Shown: positions 1-8,131 of the stretch, piece after piece
How positions within the stretch are numbered: position 1 is the first letter of the stretch
How the letters are laid out: the number at the start of each line of letters is the position of its first letter
Assembly: GCA_034430175.1 (NCBI GenBank)
Contig: DAOUFI010000022.1
Span: forward strand, 174,803 to 238,802
Direction of reading: 5' to 3'
Source of the DNA: UBA6107 sp034430175
GTDB lineage: Bacteria > Chloroflexota > Anaerolineae > Anaerolineales > Anaerolineaceae
Length of the DNA: 64,000 nt
Translations under genes and position numbers: made by a program
Notes under the pieces: generated by a model
The model's input: only the letters and a program-made list of their open reading frames with translations
Database searches by the model: none
Told to the model about the DNA's origin: nothing

Positions 1-1
1 A

Positions 2-1192
2 ACTCATCGCGACCCCCGCCTTGAGGCGCCGTTTTCATTCGCGGATCGTCCGATCCACCAGATCAATCCATCCATCTCAACTGATTTGGAAAAGATCGTA
101 AATACAGCTTTGCAATACAACCCGGCTGATCGCTTCGCCAGTGCCACGGACATGAAAATGGCACTATTAACGTTAGCTAAAAGAACAGGCGCGTTACCAA
201 GAGCCGCATCTGCAAGCCTTGTCATCGAACAACAAGATGTGAAACCATTATGGACATTTGAATGCGAAGACGAAATTCGCGGGGCACCCACTGTGGATGG
301 CGGTTTACTCTACGTTGGATCGTATGATAATAACATCTACACACTGGATGCTACCAAAGGGAACTTTCTCTGGAAGTTCGCAACCAAGGGTGGTATCGTC
401 ACCAAACCACAAGTGGTGAGCGGGACAGTCTTTTTTGGAAGCGAGGATAACCGCCTTTACGCAGTCCAGGCAAAAACAGGGAAGATGATGTGGGATTATG
501 CGACCAGCGGCCCAATCCGTTGCTCTCCTCGGACAGCAGAAGGGCATGTATTTGTGGGTTCAGATGATGGCTGTCTGTACGCTATAAACATGACCACCTA
601 CCAGCGTAGTTGGGCGATTAAGACCGAAGGGCCGGTCAGGTCATCGCCATTTTTGACAAACGATTTGCTCTATTTTGGCTCTGAAGCGAATGAATTTATC
701 TGTGCTGATTTTCGCGGTACCGTCAAATGGCGTTACTTCACCAAACGTGGAGTGACTTCATCACCGGTGGAGGTAGATGGAATCGTCTATTTTGCTTCGC
801 AGGATGCCAATTTCTATGCCCTTGACGCAAAATCGGGGTGGGTGATCTGGCGCTTCAGGATGGGAAAGGGTTCGATCTCATCACCAAGTCTGTCAGAAAA
901 CCAACTATTCTTTGGATCCGCTGATAATTACCTCTATTGTGTAGATAAATCCAGCTCACGGGAGTATTGGCGCTTCAAATGTGATCATCAGGTGAGCGGA
1001 TCGCCTCTAATCTACAAGGATTCGGTGTATTGCGGAACAGCAAATGGCAGTTTCTATTGCATTGATTGCAAGAATGGCCGGGAACGGTGGAAGTTTGTCA
1101 CTGGCGGCCCGATCACCGGAACGGCAGTGGTAAATAATGATGTGATCTATATCGGTTCTACAGACCATAAAGTTTACGCTTTTATTGCATGA
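2..1192 (+). CDS. Ser/Thr protein kinase, C-terminal part, with PQQ-type beta-propeller (5' truncated)
   Basis: The reading frame is open from the window edge, so the true start lies upstream. The first ~55 codons match the end of a Hanks-type kinase domain (helix-rich segment ending in a 'NPADRF.SA..M..AL' motif typical of bacterial STK C-lobes). This is followed by a short linker and eight ~40-residue PQQ-like repeats, each with a W-x-(F/Y) start, an SSP or SP turn and a (Y/F)xGS..(N/D)..LYA(L/V)D strand, which would close an eight-bladed propeller ending at the stop. There is no membrane segment between kinase end and propeller in the visible part. Such kinases phosphorylate Ser/Thr on partner proteins; the adjacent PP2C and FHA genes are the expected antagonist and phosphothreonine reader. 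The ligand of the propeller is unknown. Confidence 0.85.
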   Translation, partial: THRDPRLEAPFSFADRPIHQINPSISTDLEKIVNTALQYNPADRFASATDMKMALLTLAKRTGALPRAASASLVIEQQDVKPLWTFECEDEIRGAPTVDGGLLYVGSYDNNIYTLDATKGNFLWKFATKGGIVTKPQVVSGTVFFGSEDNRLYAVQAKTGKMMWDYATSGPIRCSPRTAEGHVFVGSDDGCLYAINMTTYQRSWAIKTEGPVRSSPFLTNDLLYFGSEANEFICADFRGTVKWRYFTKRGVTSSPVEVDGIVYFASQDANFYALDAKSGWVIWRFRMGKGSISSPSLSENQLFFGSADNYLYCVDKSSSREYWRFKCDHQVSGSPLIYKDSVYCGTANGSFYCIDCKNGRERWKFVTGGPITGTAVVNNDVIYIGSTDHKVYAFIA

Positions 1193-1219
1193 TCGATTCG
1201 ATTATTTGGAGGGTGTGTC

Positions 1220-2137
1220 GTGGATAAATTTTTCAAAAAAATTTTTGGTAGAAAAGAAGTCGCTGTAGAAACGAAAAAAACTCCGAGTGTTCCTCTTGTC
1301 CAAACAACTCCATTAACAGACGATCAACTGAAAGCTGTATCTGGCGAGATTGTACAGTTGAGCCCTCCGCAATTTTTAATTGGATGTGGTCAATCTGTAG
1401 GAATACAGAGAGATCATAATGAAGATACTCTTTTTTACCTGAGCTCAATTTTGGCTGATGGCGTCAACGACGTCCCCTTTGGGCTTTGCGTTATTGCGGA
1501 TGGGATGGGTGGGCATAAAAATGGTGAAGTCGCTTCGGAAGTTGCTGTACGGACCGCAGCCAGAACTTTGATTACGAAAATTTACGCGCATTTGCTTGAG
1601 GTCAATCCCGACCCCATGGAAGAGAGTCTGCAGGAGAGCATTGAAAAATCGGTCAACGATGTGCAAAAGACCGTGATCCGTTATGCCCCTGGAGGTGGGA
1701 CAACGCTAACTTTGGCTCTCATGATGGGAGAACAGGTTACTATTGCTCATGTTGGCGATAGCCGGGCGTATTTCATCTACCCCGATGGCCGAATCCAACG
1801 ATTGACAAAGGATCATTCACTTGTTCAGAGGATGATCGATCTCGAAGAGATCACTGAAGCGGAAGCTCAGAATCATCCTCAGCGAAATGTGTTACTGAAG
1901 GCGATCGGCCAAACGGATATGATCCGACCCGATTTAACCACGCATCAAATTCCCAGATCGGGGCATTTAATGCTTTGTTCCGATGGCTTATGGGGTGTGG
2001 TAAGCGAAACCGAGATCTATAGAATTGTTTCCTCTGAGGCCGATCCCGCTCTTGCTTGCAAGAGTATGATCGAAGCTGCCAATCGGTATGGCGGCCCTGA
2101 TAATATTAGTGTGATTCTAGTTAAGTTCCTGGGATAA
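1220..2137 (+). CDS. PP2C-family Ser/Thr protein phosphatase
   Basis: A 305-residue protein with a ~50-residue polar N-terminal extension and a complete PP2C domain. Metal-binding and catalytic motifs are all present: NED at 67-69, ADGMGG at 93-98, GDSRA at 179-183, SDGLW at 254-258 and GGPDN at 291-295. The GTG start is chosen because GGAGGG lies just upstream and the ATG-less N-terminus otherwise has no alternative before the domain. The family dephosphorylates Ser/Thr residues with Mn/Mg. It lies 27 bp after the kinase gene and 11 bp before the J-domain gene, consistent with one operon in which it reverses the kinase. Confidence 0.9.
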   Translation: MDKFFKKIFGRKEVAVETKKTPSVPLVQTTPLTDDQLKAVSGEIVQLSPPQFLIGCGQSVGIQRDHNEDTLFYLSSILADGVNDVPFGLCVIADGMGGHKNGEVASEVAVRTAARTLITKIYAHLLEVNPDPMEESLQESIEKSVNDVQKTVIRYAPGGGTTLTLALMMGEQVTIAHVGDSRAYFIYPDGRIQRLTKDHSLVQRMIDLEEITEAEAQNHPQRNVLLKAIGQTDMIRPDLTTHQIPRSGHLMLCSDGLWGVVSETEIYRIVSSEADPALACKSMIEAANRYGGPDNISVILVKFLG

Positions 2138-2148
2138 ATGCTAAACTC

Positions 2149-3612
2149 ATGTTTGGTGATTTGTACGAAATATTAGGAGTTAAACAGAACGCGTCACCAG
2201 AAGAAATCAAACACGCGTATCATGAAAAAGCGCGTAAATTTCATCCGGATATAAATCCCTCGGACTCGGCGAACGAATCGTTCCTGGCTGTACAAGAAGC
2301 ATTCGAAGTACTGAGCAATACGGAAAAGCGTAAGGCCTATGATGAAAAACTGGAAAGTGAAGAATTCAGCGTTCCTTTAATTCGATACAAAGTGGTTAGC
2401 AGCCGAGATAAATTATCACGTATCAATGAAGACCAATTAATTTATGCTTTGCTAGAAATTGAATGCTTGAAACAGCCGGAAGAAATCCACGAACCACAAT
2501 CCCATGTATGTCTGGTTGTAGATCAATCCACATCAATGAAAGGAAAACGGATCGACATGGTTAAGGCAAACATCAGCCGGTTGCTAAAAGTGTTAAACGG
2601 CCGCGACCTGATTTCGATCGTTACCTTCAGCGATGATGCCCAGGTTATCTTACCCCCGACATCAATCACCAATATCAGTTTGATCGATTCAAAGATCAGC
2701 CAAATATCTCCTGCGGGTGGAACCGAGATAAAGAAAGGGTTGCAGGCAGGGATCGATTTGCTATGGCAAGGTAAAGAAAAGAATTCAGCCAGTTATCTGA
2801 TACTATTAACCGATGGTCATACTTATGGTGATGAAGAAGCCTGTATCGCCCTGGCAAAGAAAGCGTCAAAGCGGGGAATTATTATCAACTCCCTGGGTAT
2901 TGGAAATGATTGGAATGATCGTTTTTTGGAAAAATTAACTTCGATCACAGGAGGCACTGCTGCACTAGTCAATTCAAAAGATGATCTTGTTTCTCATCTG
3001 CAAAAGATTTTTGAATCTCTGGATATTGTCTACGCACGTAATTTGACATTATTCCTCGAATCTGATCCACGATATGAACTAAAATCCCTATTCCGTTTGG
3101 AACCAGATATCGTTGAGTTTTCGAACCTGGATAATCAAATGGCTCTCGGGGATTTACTTTATAAGAAAAAATCAATCTTTTTATTTGAATTCCTGATTCA
3201 CCCCTTGATTATTAAAGATAAAAACGTAGAATTACTTAGTGGACCTATGAAAATGGAGTTGCCTGAAGAAAACGGGATGCGAGCTCGAATTTTTCCCAGT
3301 TTCTCGCTACCTGTTTGCGATGAAAAAGTAAAAGACAAACCTCCAATTGAGATCATCAGAGCTCTTTCAATGTTGAATTTCTATATGATGCAAGAAAGAA
3401 GTAGATCAGATGTAAATGTAGGCAATTTTGTGAACGCAACGAGGAGATTGAACTATCTGGCGACTCGATTGATTTCTGCAGGTGAGTTACAATTAGCAAG
3501 TAGAGTTTTATCGGAATCCGAATCGATACAAAAAGACCATCATTTTACCCTTACTGGTGAAAAAGATTTGAAATATGGAACAAAAAGACTTCTTGGGATG
3601 TCAAATTCTTGA
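2149..3612 (+). CDS. J-domain / von Willebrand factor A fusion protein
   Basis: A 487-residue protein. Residues 1-68 form a J domain with the HPD tripeptide at 32-34, so it should stimulate a DnaK ATPase. Residues ~118-300 form a vWA domain with an intact MIDAS start (D125-x-S127-x-S129), a GGTE threonine loop and an LLTDG aspartate motif, so it probably binds a protein partner through a metal ion. The C-terminal ~180 residues resemble the beta-sandwich and helical tail that follow vWA in other bacterial proteins but I cannot name them. No signal peptide or membrane segment is visible. It sits between PP2C and FHA genes, suggesting it is a chaperone-linked component of the phospho-signalling module. 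The fusion is uncommon. Confidence 0.8.
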   Translation: MFGDLYEILGVKQNASPEEIKHAYHEKARKFHPDINPSDSANESFLAVQEAFEVLSNTEKRKAYDEKLESEEFSVPLIRYKVVSSRDKLSRINEDQLIYALLEIECLKQPEEIHEPQSHVCLVVDQSTSMKGKRIDMVKANISRLLKVLNGRDLISIVTFSDDAQVILPPTSITNISLIDSKISQISPAGGTEIKKGLQAGIDLLWQGKEKNSASYLILLTDGHTYGDEEACIALAKKASKRGIIINSLGIGNDWNDRFLEKLTSITGGTAALVNSKDDLVSHLQKIFESLDIVYARNLTLFLESDPRYELKSLFRLEPDIVEFSNLDNQMALGDLLYKKKSIFLFEFLIHPLIIKDKNVELLSGPMKMELPEENGMRARIFPSFSLPVCDEKVKDKPPIEIIRALSMLNFYMMQERSRSDVNVGNFVNATRRLNYLATRLISAGELQLASRVLSESESIQKDHHFTLTGEKDLKYGTKRLLGMSNS

Positions 3613-3626
3613 CCAAGGAAAATAAA

Positions 3627-4142
3627 ATGATCATTTGTCCTAATTGCCAACATAAAGAGTTACCCGGAGCATTGTTCTGCAGTGAATGCGGAGCGCAGTT
3701 GGTTACCGTTGATATTTTGAATACGCGTTCCATCAAACGGACGCCGTCTGATACCCTGGATTCATCGACTGAGCTTCCAGAGGTAACGCCAAAACCAAAA
3801 CCAGCTCACATAGGTGAGCCTTCCATCTCTCTGCATGTTGTTGAAAGCGGGCAGGTTCTGCACTTGACTGATCGGAAGGAATTCACGCTTGGCAGAACTG
3901 TTGAAGGTCAACCAATCTTACCCGATGTAGATCTTTCCCCATTCGATGCTTTTACGCTGGGCGTCTCACGGCTGCACGCCGCGTTGCGTATCATAAACGG
4001 TGAGGTGGTGGTGACTGACCTTGGATCATCCAATGGAACCAGGGTAAATGGGCAAAAGATCGTTCCCCATGTGGATTATCCGATCAATCATGGAGATATT
4101 GTGGCCTTGGGAAAACTGAAAATCCAAGTGATTATCGCGTAG
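3627..4142 (+). CDS. Zinc-ribbon / FHA domain protein
   Basis: The ATG at 3627 is chosen over an upstream TTG at 3609 because AAGGAAA precedes it and the protein then begins directly with a zinc ribbon. The ribbon has two CxxC knuckles (residues 4-7 and 22-25 region). After a ~50-residue Pro-rich linker comes a forkhead-associated domain (about 70-170) with the GR, SR-H and SSNGT-N-G signature residues that bind phosphothreonine. The family reads kinase output. The gene follows the J-vWA gene by 14 bp and precedes a small gene by 7 bp, so it belongs to the kinase/phosphatase operon and is a likely kinase substrate or adaptor. Confidence 0.85.
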   Translation: MIICPNCQHKELPGALFCSECGAQLVTVDILNTRSIKRTPSDTLDSSTELPEVTPKPKPAHIGEPSISLHVVESGQVLHLTDRKEFTLGRTVEGQPILPDVDLSPFDAFTLGVSRLHAALRIINGEVVVTDLGSSNGTRVNGQKIVPHVDYPINHGDIVALGKLKIQVIIA

Positions 4143-4149
4143 AGGAATT

Positions 4150-4389
4150 ATGCCAACTGTTTATGTGCACATGGTAGGGGAAGATCCAATCGTCGGCGAA
4201 GTGGATGAATTGCCACAACGCACCGACAGCATTTTACCGATAAAGAATCCAAGACGTAAAGATGGCAAAGACATCATCTACCTAGAACAAAACGTAACAC
4301 AGATTATCATTCCGCTCCACCGAATCACGTTGTTGGAGATCCTCCCTGGAGCGGAGGAGGATGAAATCATCAGCTTCGTGAGGGAGTGA
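4150..4389 (+). CDS. Small unknown protein, 79 aa
   Basis: Not recognised. It begins with ATG after a good AGAGGA ribosome site 7 bp past the FHA gene and ends 4 bp before the response regulator start, so it is translated as part of the same operon. The sequence alternates hydrophobic and polar residues (two beta-hairpin-like stretches around 'YVHMVGEDPIVGEV' and 'IIIPLHRITLLEI') with no cysteine, no membrane helix and an acidic C-terminus. A small all-beta fold, perhaps SH3- or Sm-like, is a guess. Codon use resembles its neighbours. Confidence 0.65.
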   Translation: MPTVYVHMVGEDPIVGEVDELPQRTDSILPIKNPRRKDGKDIIYLEQNVTQIIIPLHRITLLEILPGAEEDEIISFVRE

Positions 4390-4393
4390 TCGA

Positions 4394-5119
4394 ATGCCCG
4401 ATGAGTCATTTCGCAACAAGAAAATTTTGGTTGTTGACGATGAAGAAAGGATGGCCAGGTTCATCCGTTTGAACCTGGAGCATGATGGTTTCCAGGTAGT
4501 TGAAGCGTATAAAGGCATGCAAGCCGTGCAGGTGCTTCGGGACCAGATGCCGGATGTTGTGCTTTTAGACGTGATGTTACCTGACGTTGACGGTTTTGAA
4601 GTATTGCAGCTCATCCGCGAGGTAAGCTCTGTTCCTGTGATCATGCTCACCGCAAAGGGGGAAGAAGACGATCGGGTAAAAGGGCTGGAATTAGGCGCGG
4701 ACGATTACGTGACCAAACCTTTCAGTCCGAGGGAGTTGGTGAGTCGTGTGCGCGCGGTTTTACGCCGTACCGAAACAGCCAGCCTTGGTAGCAAAGAAGT
4801 CATCGATGTGGATGAACATTTGAAACTCGACTTTAGCCGCCGCGAGGTTTGGTTGGATGGAAGACTGGTCAAGTTGCGACCAACAGAATATCGGTTGCTT
4901 TATCATCTCGTCCAGAATGCAGGTTGGGTATTGACCTATGACCAGATCCTCTCGAAAGTTTGGGGATATGAGTACCGCGATGAGCCGCATTATGTTCGCC
5001 TTTATGTGAATTACCTACGCCAGAAGCTTGAGAATGACCCGGCTAATCCAAAGTATATTTTGACAGAACGCGGTGTGGGTTACCGATTCGTCGATTACAA
5101 ACGTGAAGAGAAAAAGTAA
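4394..5119 (+). CDS. OmpR/PhoB-family response regulator
   Basis: A 241-residue two-domain regulator. The receiver domain (~9-122) has the acidic pair D15-D16, phosphoacceptor D59, T86 and K108. The C-terminal ~100 residues form a winged-helix DNA-binding domain with the usual 'RPTEYRLL' entry and 'RGVGYRF' wing. No histidine kinase gene is adjacent; it is orphan in this window and sits in an operon-like run with a Ser/Thr kinase, PP2C and FHA genes, so cross-talk with Ser/Thr phosphorylation is possible but unproven. Start ATG lies 4 bp after the previous stop. Confidence 0.92.
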   Translation: MPDESFRNKKILVVDDEERMARFIRLNLEHDGFQVVEAYKGMQAVQVLRDQMPDVVLLDVMLPDVDGFEVLQLIREVSSVPVIMLTAKGEEDDRVKGLELGADDYVTKPFSPRELVSRVRAVLRRTETASLGSKEVIDVDEHLKLDFSRREVWLDGRLVKLRPTEYRLLYHLVQNAGWVLTYDQILSKVWGYEYRDEPHYVRLYVNYLRQKLENDPANPKYILTERGVGYRFVDYKREEKK

Positions 5120-5163
5120 ATTTTCACCTTTGTTTTGGGAAGAAATTTTTTTTGGAGAGAACC

Positions 5164-5502
5164 ATGATCAACGAACCAGTGCACGTGTCTGATGCAGTTT
5201 TTGAGAAAGCCGTCTTGCAATCACCCATTCCCGTGATTGTTGATTTTTGGGCCACCTGGTGCAACCCTTGCAAGGCTATTGCTCCCATCCTTGAAAAACT
5301 CGCGACAGAATATGCTGGCAAATTGATCATTGCCAAACTGGACATCGACTCAAATCCGGAAACTACTATGAAATACGGTGTACAGAGCATTCCAACCCTG
5401 TTGTTCATCGCGAAAGGAAAGGTCCTGAACCGGCAGGTAGGATCGGCACCAGAGGCTAATCTCCGTATGGCGGTGGAACAATTTCTGCAAGTTACTGGAT
5501 AA
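5164..5502 (+). CDS. trxA: Thioredoxin
   Basis: A 112-residue single-domain thioredoxin: strand 'PVIVDFWA', active site WCNPC at 32-36, cis-Pro segment 'SIPTLLFI' and the usual C-terminal helix. The ATG at 5164 is preferred to a TTG at 5152 because GGAGAG sits 4-9 nt upstream. The dithiol motif has Asn where most thioredoxins have Gly (WCGPC), which may shift redox potential slightly. It reduces protein disulfides in the cytoplasm. It is followed by a hairpin terminator shared with the convergent PIG-L gene. Confidence 0.92.
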   Translation: MINEPVHVSDAVFEKAVLQSPIPVIVDFWATWCNPCKAIAPILEKLATEYAGKLIIAKLDIDSNPETTMKYGVQSIPTLLFIAKGKVLNRQVGSAPEANLRMAVEQFLQVTG

Positions 5503-5507
5503 TAAAA

Positions 5508-5531
5508 CAAGGCGCTCAATCGAGCGCCTTG
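5508..5531. terminator. Bidirectional hairpin terminator between trxA and PIG-L gene
   Basis: A perfect 10-bp stem (5508-5517 with 5522-5531) and a 4-nt loop. On the minus strand it is followed by TTTTATT; on the plus strand by TCTATT. It separates two convergent genes. Confidence 0.8.
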
Positions 5532-5535
5532 TCTA

Positions 5536-6183
5536 TTAATCTATCCCGAAGTGACCAATCATTCTTAAAATGTCAAACCCTTCCGCGTATGGACGCTCCG
5601 CGAGAGCGCCATGACGGATAAGTGTTGCCCTGGTGATATTCGGATCGAAATAGTATTTCGTATCATAAGTATGATATTGGCTGAGAGCAGCGATCTTGCG
5701 CTCCACGTCTGATTCGGTTACTTCCACCAAGAAATTGGGGAAGAAACCATAAGTGCTACGTATCACGTCGAAACCAAGGACGGTGGTACCGCGAAACGCA
5801 CGCAGGCTTTCTTCGGTGACTGTGGCATGATCCTGGTGGATGTCTGCTTTCGAGTGGACAAAAACGATTTCCGGATGAAACGACTTATTAATATTGATAA
5901 GGTATTCAAGAATCTCCTGCCGAGCCTGGGGGAATCGCCTTGTTTCGAACTGCCCTACAACGACATTCTCTTTGGAGATACCGAGTGTAGCCATGCTTGC
6001 GTAATGTTCCTGGACCACATTTTTTAGCGAGGGATTCTTCTGGTTATCGCTCAGCGTGATACATTTGACCTCGGTCATCGAAGCTATATGGGCAAGGAGA
6101 GCACCACAACCGATCTCGATATCGTCAGGATGGGCGCCGATAAAGCAAACCCGTTTACCGAAAAATGACATATCGTGATTCAT
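5536..6183 (-). CDS. PIG-L / LmbE-family deacetylase
   Basis: A 215-residue PIG-L-fold protein with the zinc-binding AHPDD motif at 17-21 and a downstream 'HxDH' region (HQDHATV) expected for the third histidine ligand. The family hydrolyses N-acetyl groups from GlcNAc-type substrates (GlcNAc-PI, GlcNAc-Ins-malate and others). The ATG at 6183 is chosen over a TTG at 6216 because AAGGTG precedes it and it starts 7 bp after the stop of the methyltransferase gene, with which it is probably co-transcribed. The exact substrate cannot be told from sequence. Confidence 0.85.
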   Translation of the reverse strand: MNHDMSFFGKRVCFIGAHPDDIEIGCGALLAHIASMTEVKCITLSDNQKNPSLKNVVQEHYASMATLGISKENVVVGQFETRRFPQARQEILEYLININKSFHPEIVFVHSKADIHQDHATVTEESLRAFRGTTVLGFDVIRSTYGFFPNFLVEVTESDVERKIAALSQYHTYDTKYYFDPNITRATLIRHGALAERPYAEGFDILRMIGHFGID

Positions 6184-6190
6184 AGACACC

Positions 6191-6991
6191 TTACTTGGTG
6201 GCAAGGAATCCGCCAACCACCTTGGTCATGATAATCTTACCTTCAGCCTGTATCCGGTTTGTGGCAACTTTTTCGATGGCATCCATCGTCTTTTCGAAGT
6301 CATCTTTTCCGGTGAAAAGGCTGCCCCAAAGGCGGCGGTCTTCAGACATCGAAGCGCGAGTGTAAGCCATATAGGGTTCCACGGATGTGAAAGTCAGGGG
6401 ATTCTCAAATACATGGACGTCCACTTTACTGTAGAGTGATTTAATCGTACTCAGGAATTCAGAAGCATAGCGTGAGCTACCGGGCATAGGGGGAATGGGT
6501 TTTCCGGTGGCTTCGCGGATGATATCGTAGAACACTTTCTTATTTTCGGGCATGGGACCGGTGGTGAAGAGGCGACCACCTGATTTCGTTACCCTGTGCA
6601 TTTCTTTTATGGTGAAGGGGACATTTTCCGCATAATAAATGGCGAAGCAGCAGGAGACGAAATCAAATTTGTTCTCTTCGAAGGGAAATTCCTTGTTAAA
6701 GTCAAGGTAAACAAATTTCATTCCTGTTTTTTGTTTCGCATCGGCTTCACGAGCCTGGTTGAGCAGGTCTTCAGAGACGTCGCCACCAGTGATCTCAGCT
6801 TTGCCGTTGAGGTATTTGTGGTAGGAGAAGCATTGTTTGCCTGAACCGCAACCAACATCGAGAATGACGTCATTGGGCTGCAATTTAATCAGGTCAATCA
6901 TCCAGGCATCGATATCACGGGCGCCGAACTTGGAGTGAATGTCGATGCGTGTGGCCAGGTCTTTGGTCGTTTCTTGAAAATCGATTTTCAT
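6191..6991 (-). CDS. Class I SAM-dependent methyltransferase
   Basis: A 266-residue protein with a Rossmann methyltransferase core: motif I 'LDVGCGSG' at 44-51, an acidic residue after strand 2 ('GGDVS'), and motif around 'FDFVSCCFAIYYAENV' with post-motif 'EMHRVTKSGGRLF'. It resembles Methyltransf_11/25 proteins acting on small molecules or lipids. The substrate is unknown. Its neighbour, a PIG-L deacetylase 7 bp downstream, suggests the pair modifies an amino-sugar-containing compound, which is inference only. Confidence 0.85.
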   Translation of the reverse strand: MKIDFQETTKDLATRIDIHSKFGARDIDAWMIDLIKLQPNDVILDVGCGSGKQCFSYHKYLNGKAEITGGDVSEDLLNQAREADAKQKTGMKFVYLDFNKEFPFEENKFDFVSCCFAIYYAENVPFTIKEMHRVTKSGGRLFTTGPMPENKKVFYDIIREATGKPIPPMPGSSRYASEFLSTIKSLYSKVDVHVFENPLTFTSVEPYMAYTRASMSEDRRLWGSLFTGKDDFEKTMDAIEKVATNRIQAEGKIIMTKVVGGFLATK

Positions 6992-7057
6992 AATCCCTCA
7001 GCAAAATTTGATATTGAGTAAGTATAAAAGGAGAAGCTTCATTGTCAAGGATGGCAT

Positions 7058-8128
7058 TTAGCAGATTCTCGGCAGCATTTCACCGGAAAGAACATCCAAA
7101 ATTCGGGTGCTTCCGATGCGGGTATTGAGCAGAACGCGTTTTTCAGGCGTTTTCTCGACGCAGCCGATAATTGCAGCATTTTGGCCATATTTTTGGCTCT
7201 GAAGGATTTTCAGAGCTTTCCTGGCATATTGCGAAGGCATGATGACGATCACCTTGCCCTCGTTTGCCACATAAAGTGGATCAAAACCAAGCATTTCGCA
7301 AGCGGTGAGCACAGCTGGTTGATACGGGATGGCGGTTTCGTCGATGGTGATATTCACATTGCTTTGTACGGCAATCTCATTCAAAGTAGTGGCGAGACCC
7401 CCACGCGTGGGATCACGAAGCACGTGAACATCGGGTACCTCGGCAAGGAGGGTTTGGATCATATGATTCAAAGGAGCCACATCGGAGGAGATGGTGGTTT
7501 CAAAACCCAAATCACCACGGGCAGCCAGTACAGCAATACCATGATCACCCATGGTGCCGGAGACGATCACAGCATCACCAGGTTTTGCGAGTTCTCCGCC
7601 AATATGGTATTTATCGTCAACCCAACCGTAACCAGAGGTGTTAATGAACAAACCGTCCGCTTTACCTTTTTCGACCACCTTAGTGTCGCCGGCGACTATC
7701 GGAACGCCTGCTTCTTGGGCGGAAAGACTCATCGATTCAACCACTTTCTCCAAAATCGAGATCTCGAGACCTTCTTCCAGGATGAAACCAGCAGTCAGCC
7801 CAACGGGTACTGCGCCTGACATTACCACGTCATTCACAGTGCCGCAGACTGCCAACCTGCCAATGTCGCCACCAGGAAAGAAAAGAGGGGCAACGATGTG
7901 CGAATCCGTACTCACGGCCAAGCGCATTCCCACTGGGGATGCTGCAGGAGATGGAATGCAGGCAAAATCATTCCCCGCGGTCAAGGCCGGGTTGGAGAAA
8001 TGCGGCTTAAAAACTTTGTCTACCAAGTCCTGGGTCATCTTGCCGCCCGAACCGTGCCCCATCACGATGTGAGTGGTGTGACGTAACGGAACCGGGCAGA
8101 CTGGACCTTCGATGGTTGGATTGCTCAT
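7058..8128 (-). CDS. hypE: [NiFe] hydrogenase maturation protein HypE
   Basis: A 356-residue AIR-synthase-like protein. It ends in the diagnostic 'PRIC' tail, whose terminal cysteine receives the carbamoyl group from HypF and is dehydrated to thiocyanate, the source of the cyanide ligands of the Ni-Fe site. The N-terminal 'GHGSGGKMTQDL' and 'DPTRGG' nucleotide-binding segments are present. It is the last gene of hypABFCDE and starts 3 bp after hypD ends, so the genes are probably translationally coupled. Confidence 0.97.
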   Translation of the reverse strand: MSNPTIEGPVCPVPLRHTTHIVMGHGSGGKMTQDLVDKVFKPHFSNPALTAGNDFACIPSPAASPVGMRLAVSTDSHIVAPLFFPGGDIGRLAVCGTVNDVVMSGAVPVGLTAGFILEEGLEISILEKVVESMSLSAQEAGVPIVAGDTKVVEKGKADGLFINTSGYGWVDDKYHIGGELAKPGDAVIVSGTMGDHGIAVLAARGDLGFETTISSDVAPLNHMIQTLLAEVPDVHVLRDPTRGGLATTLNEIAVQSNVNITIDETAIPYQPAVLTACEMLGFDPLYVANEGKVIVIMPSQYARKALKILQSQKYGQNAAIIGCVEKTPEKRVLLNTRIGSTRILDVLSGEMLPRIC

Positions 8129-8131
8129 GGA

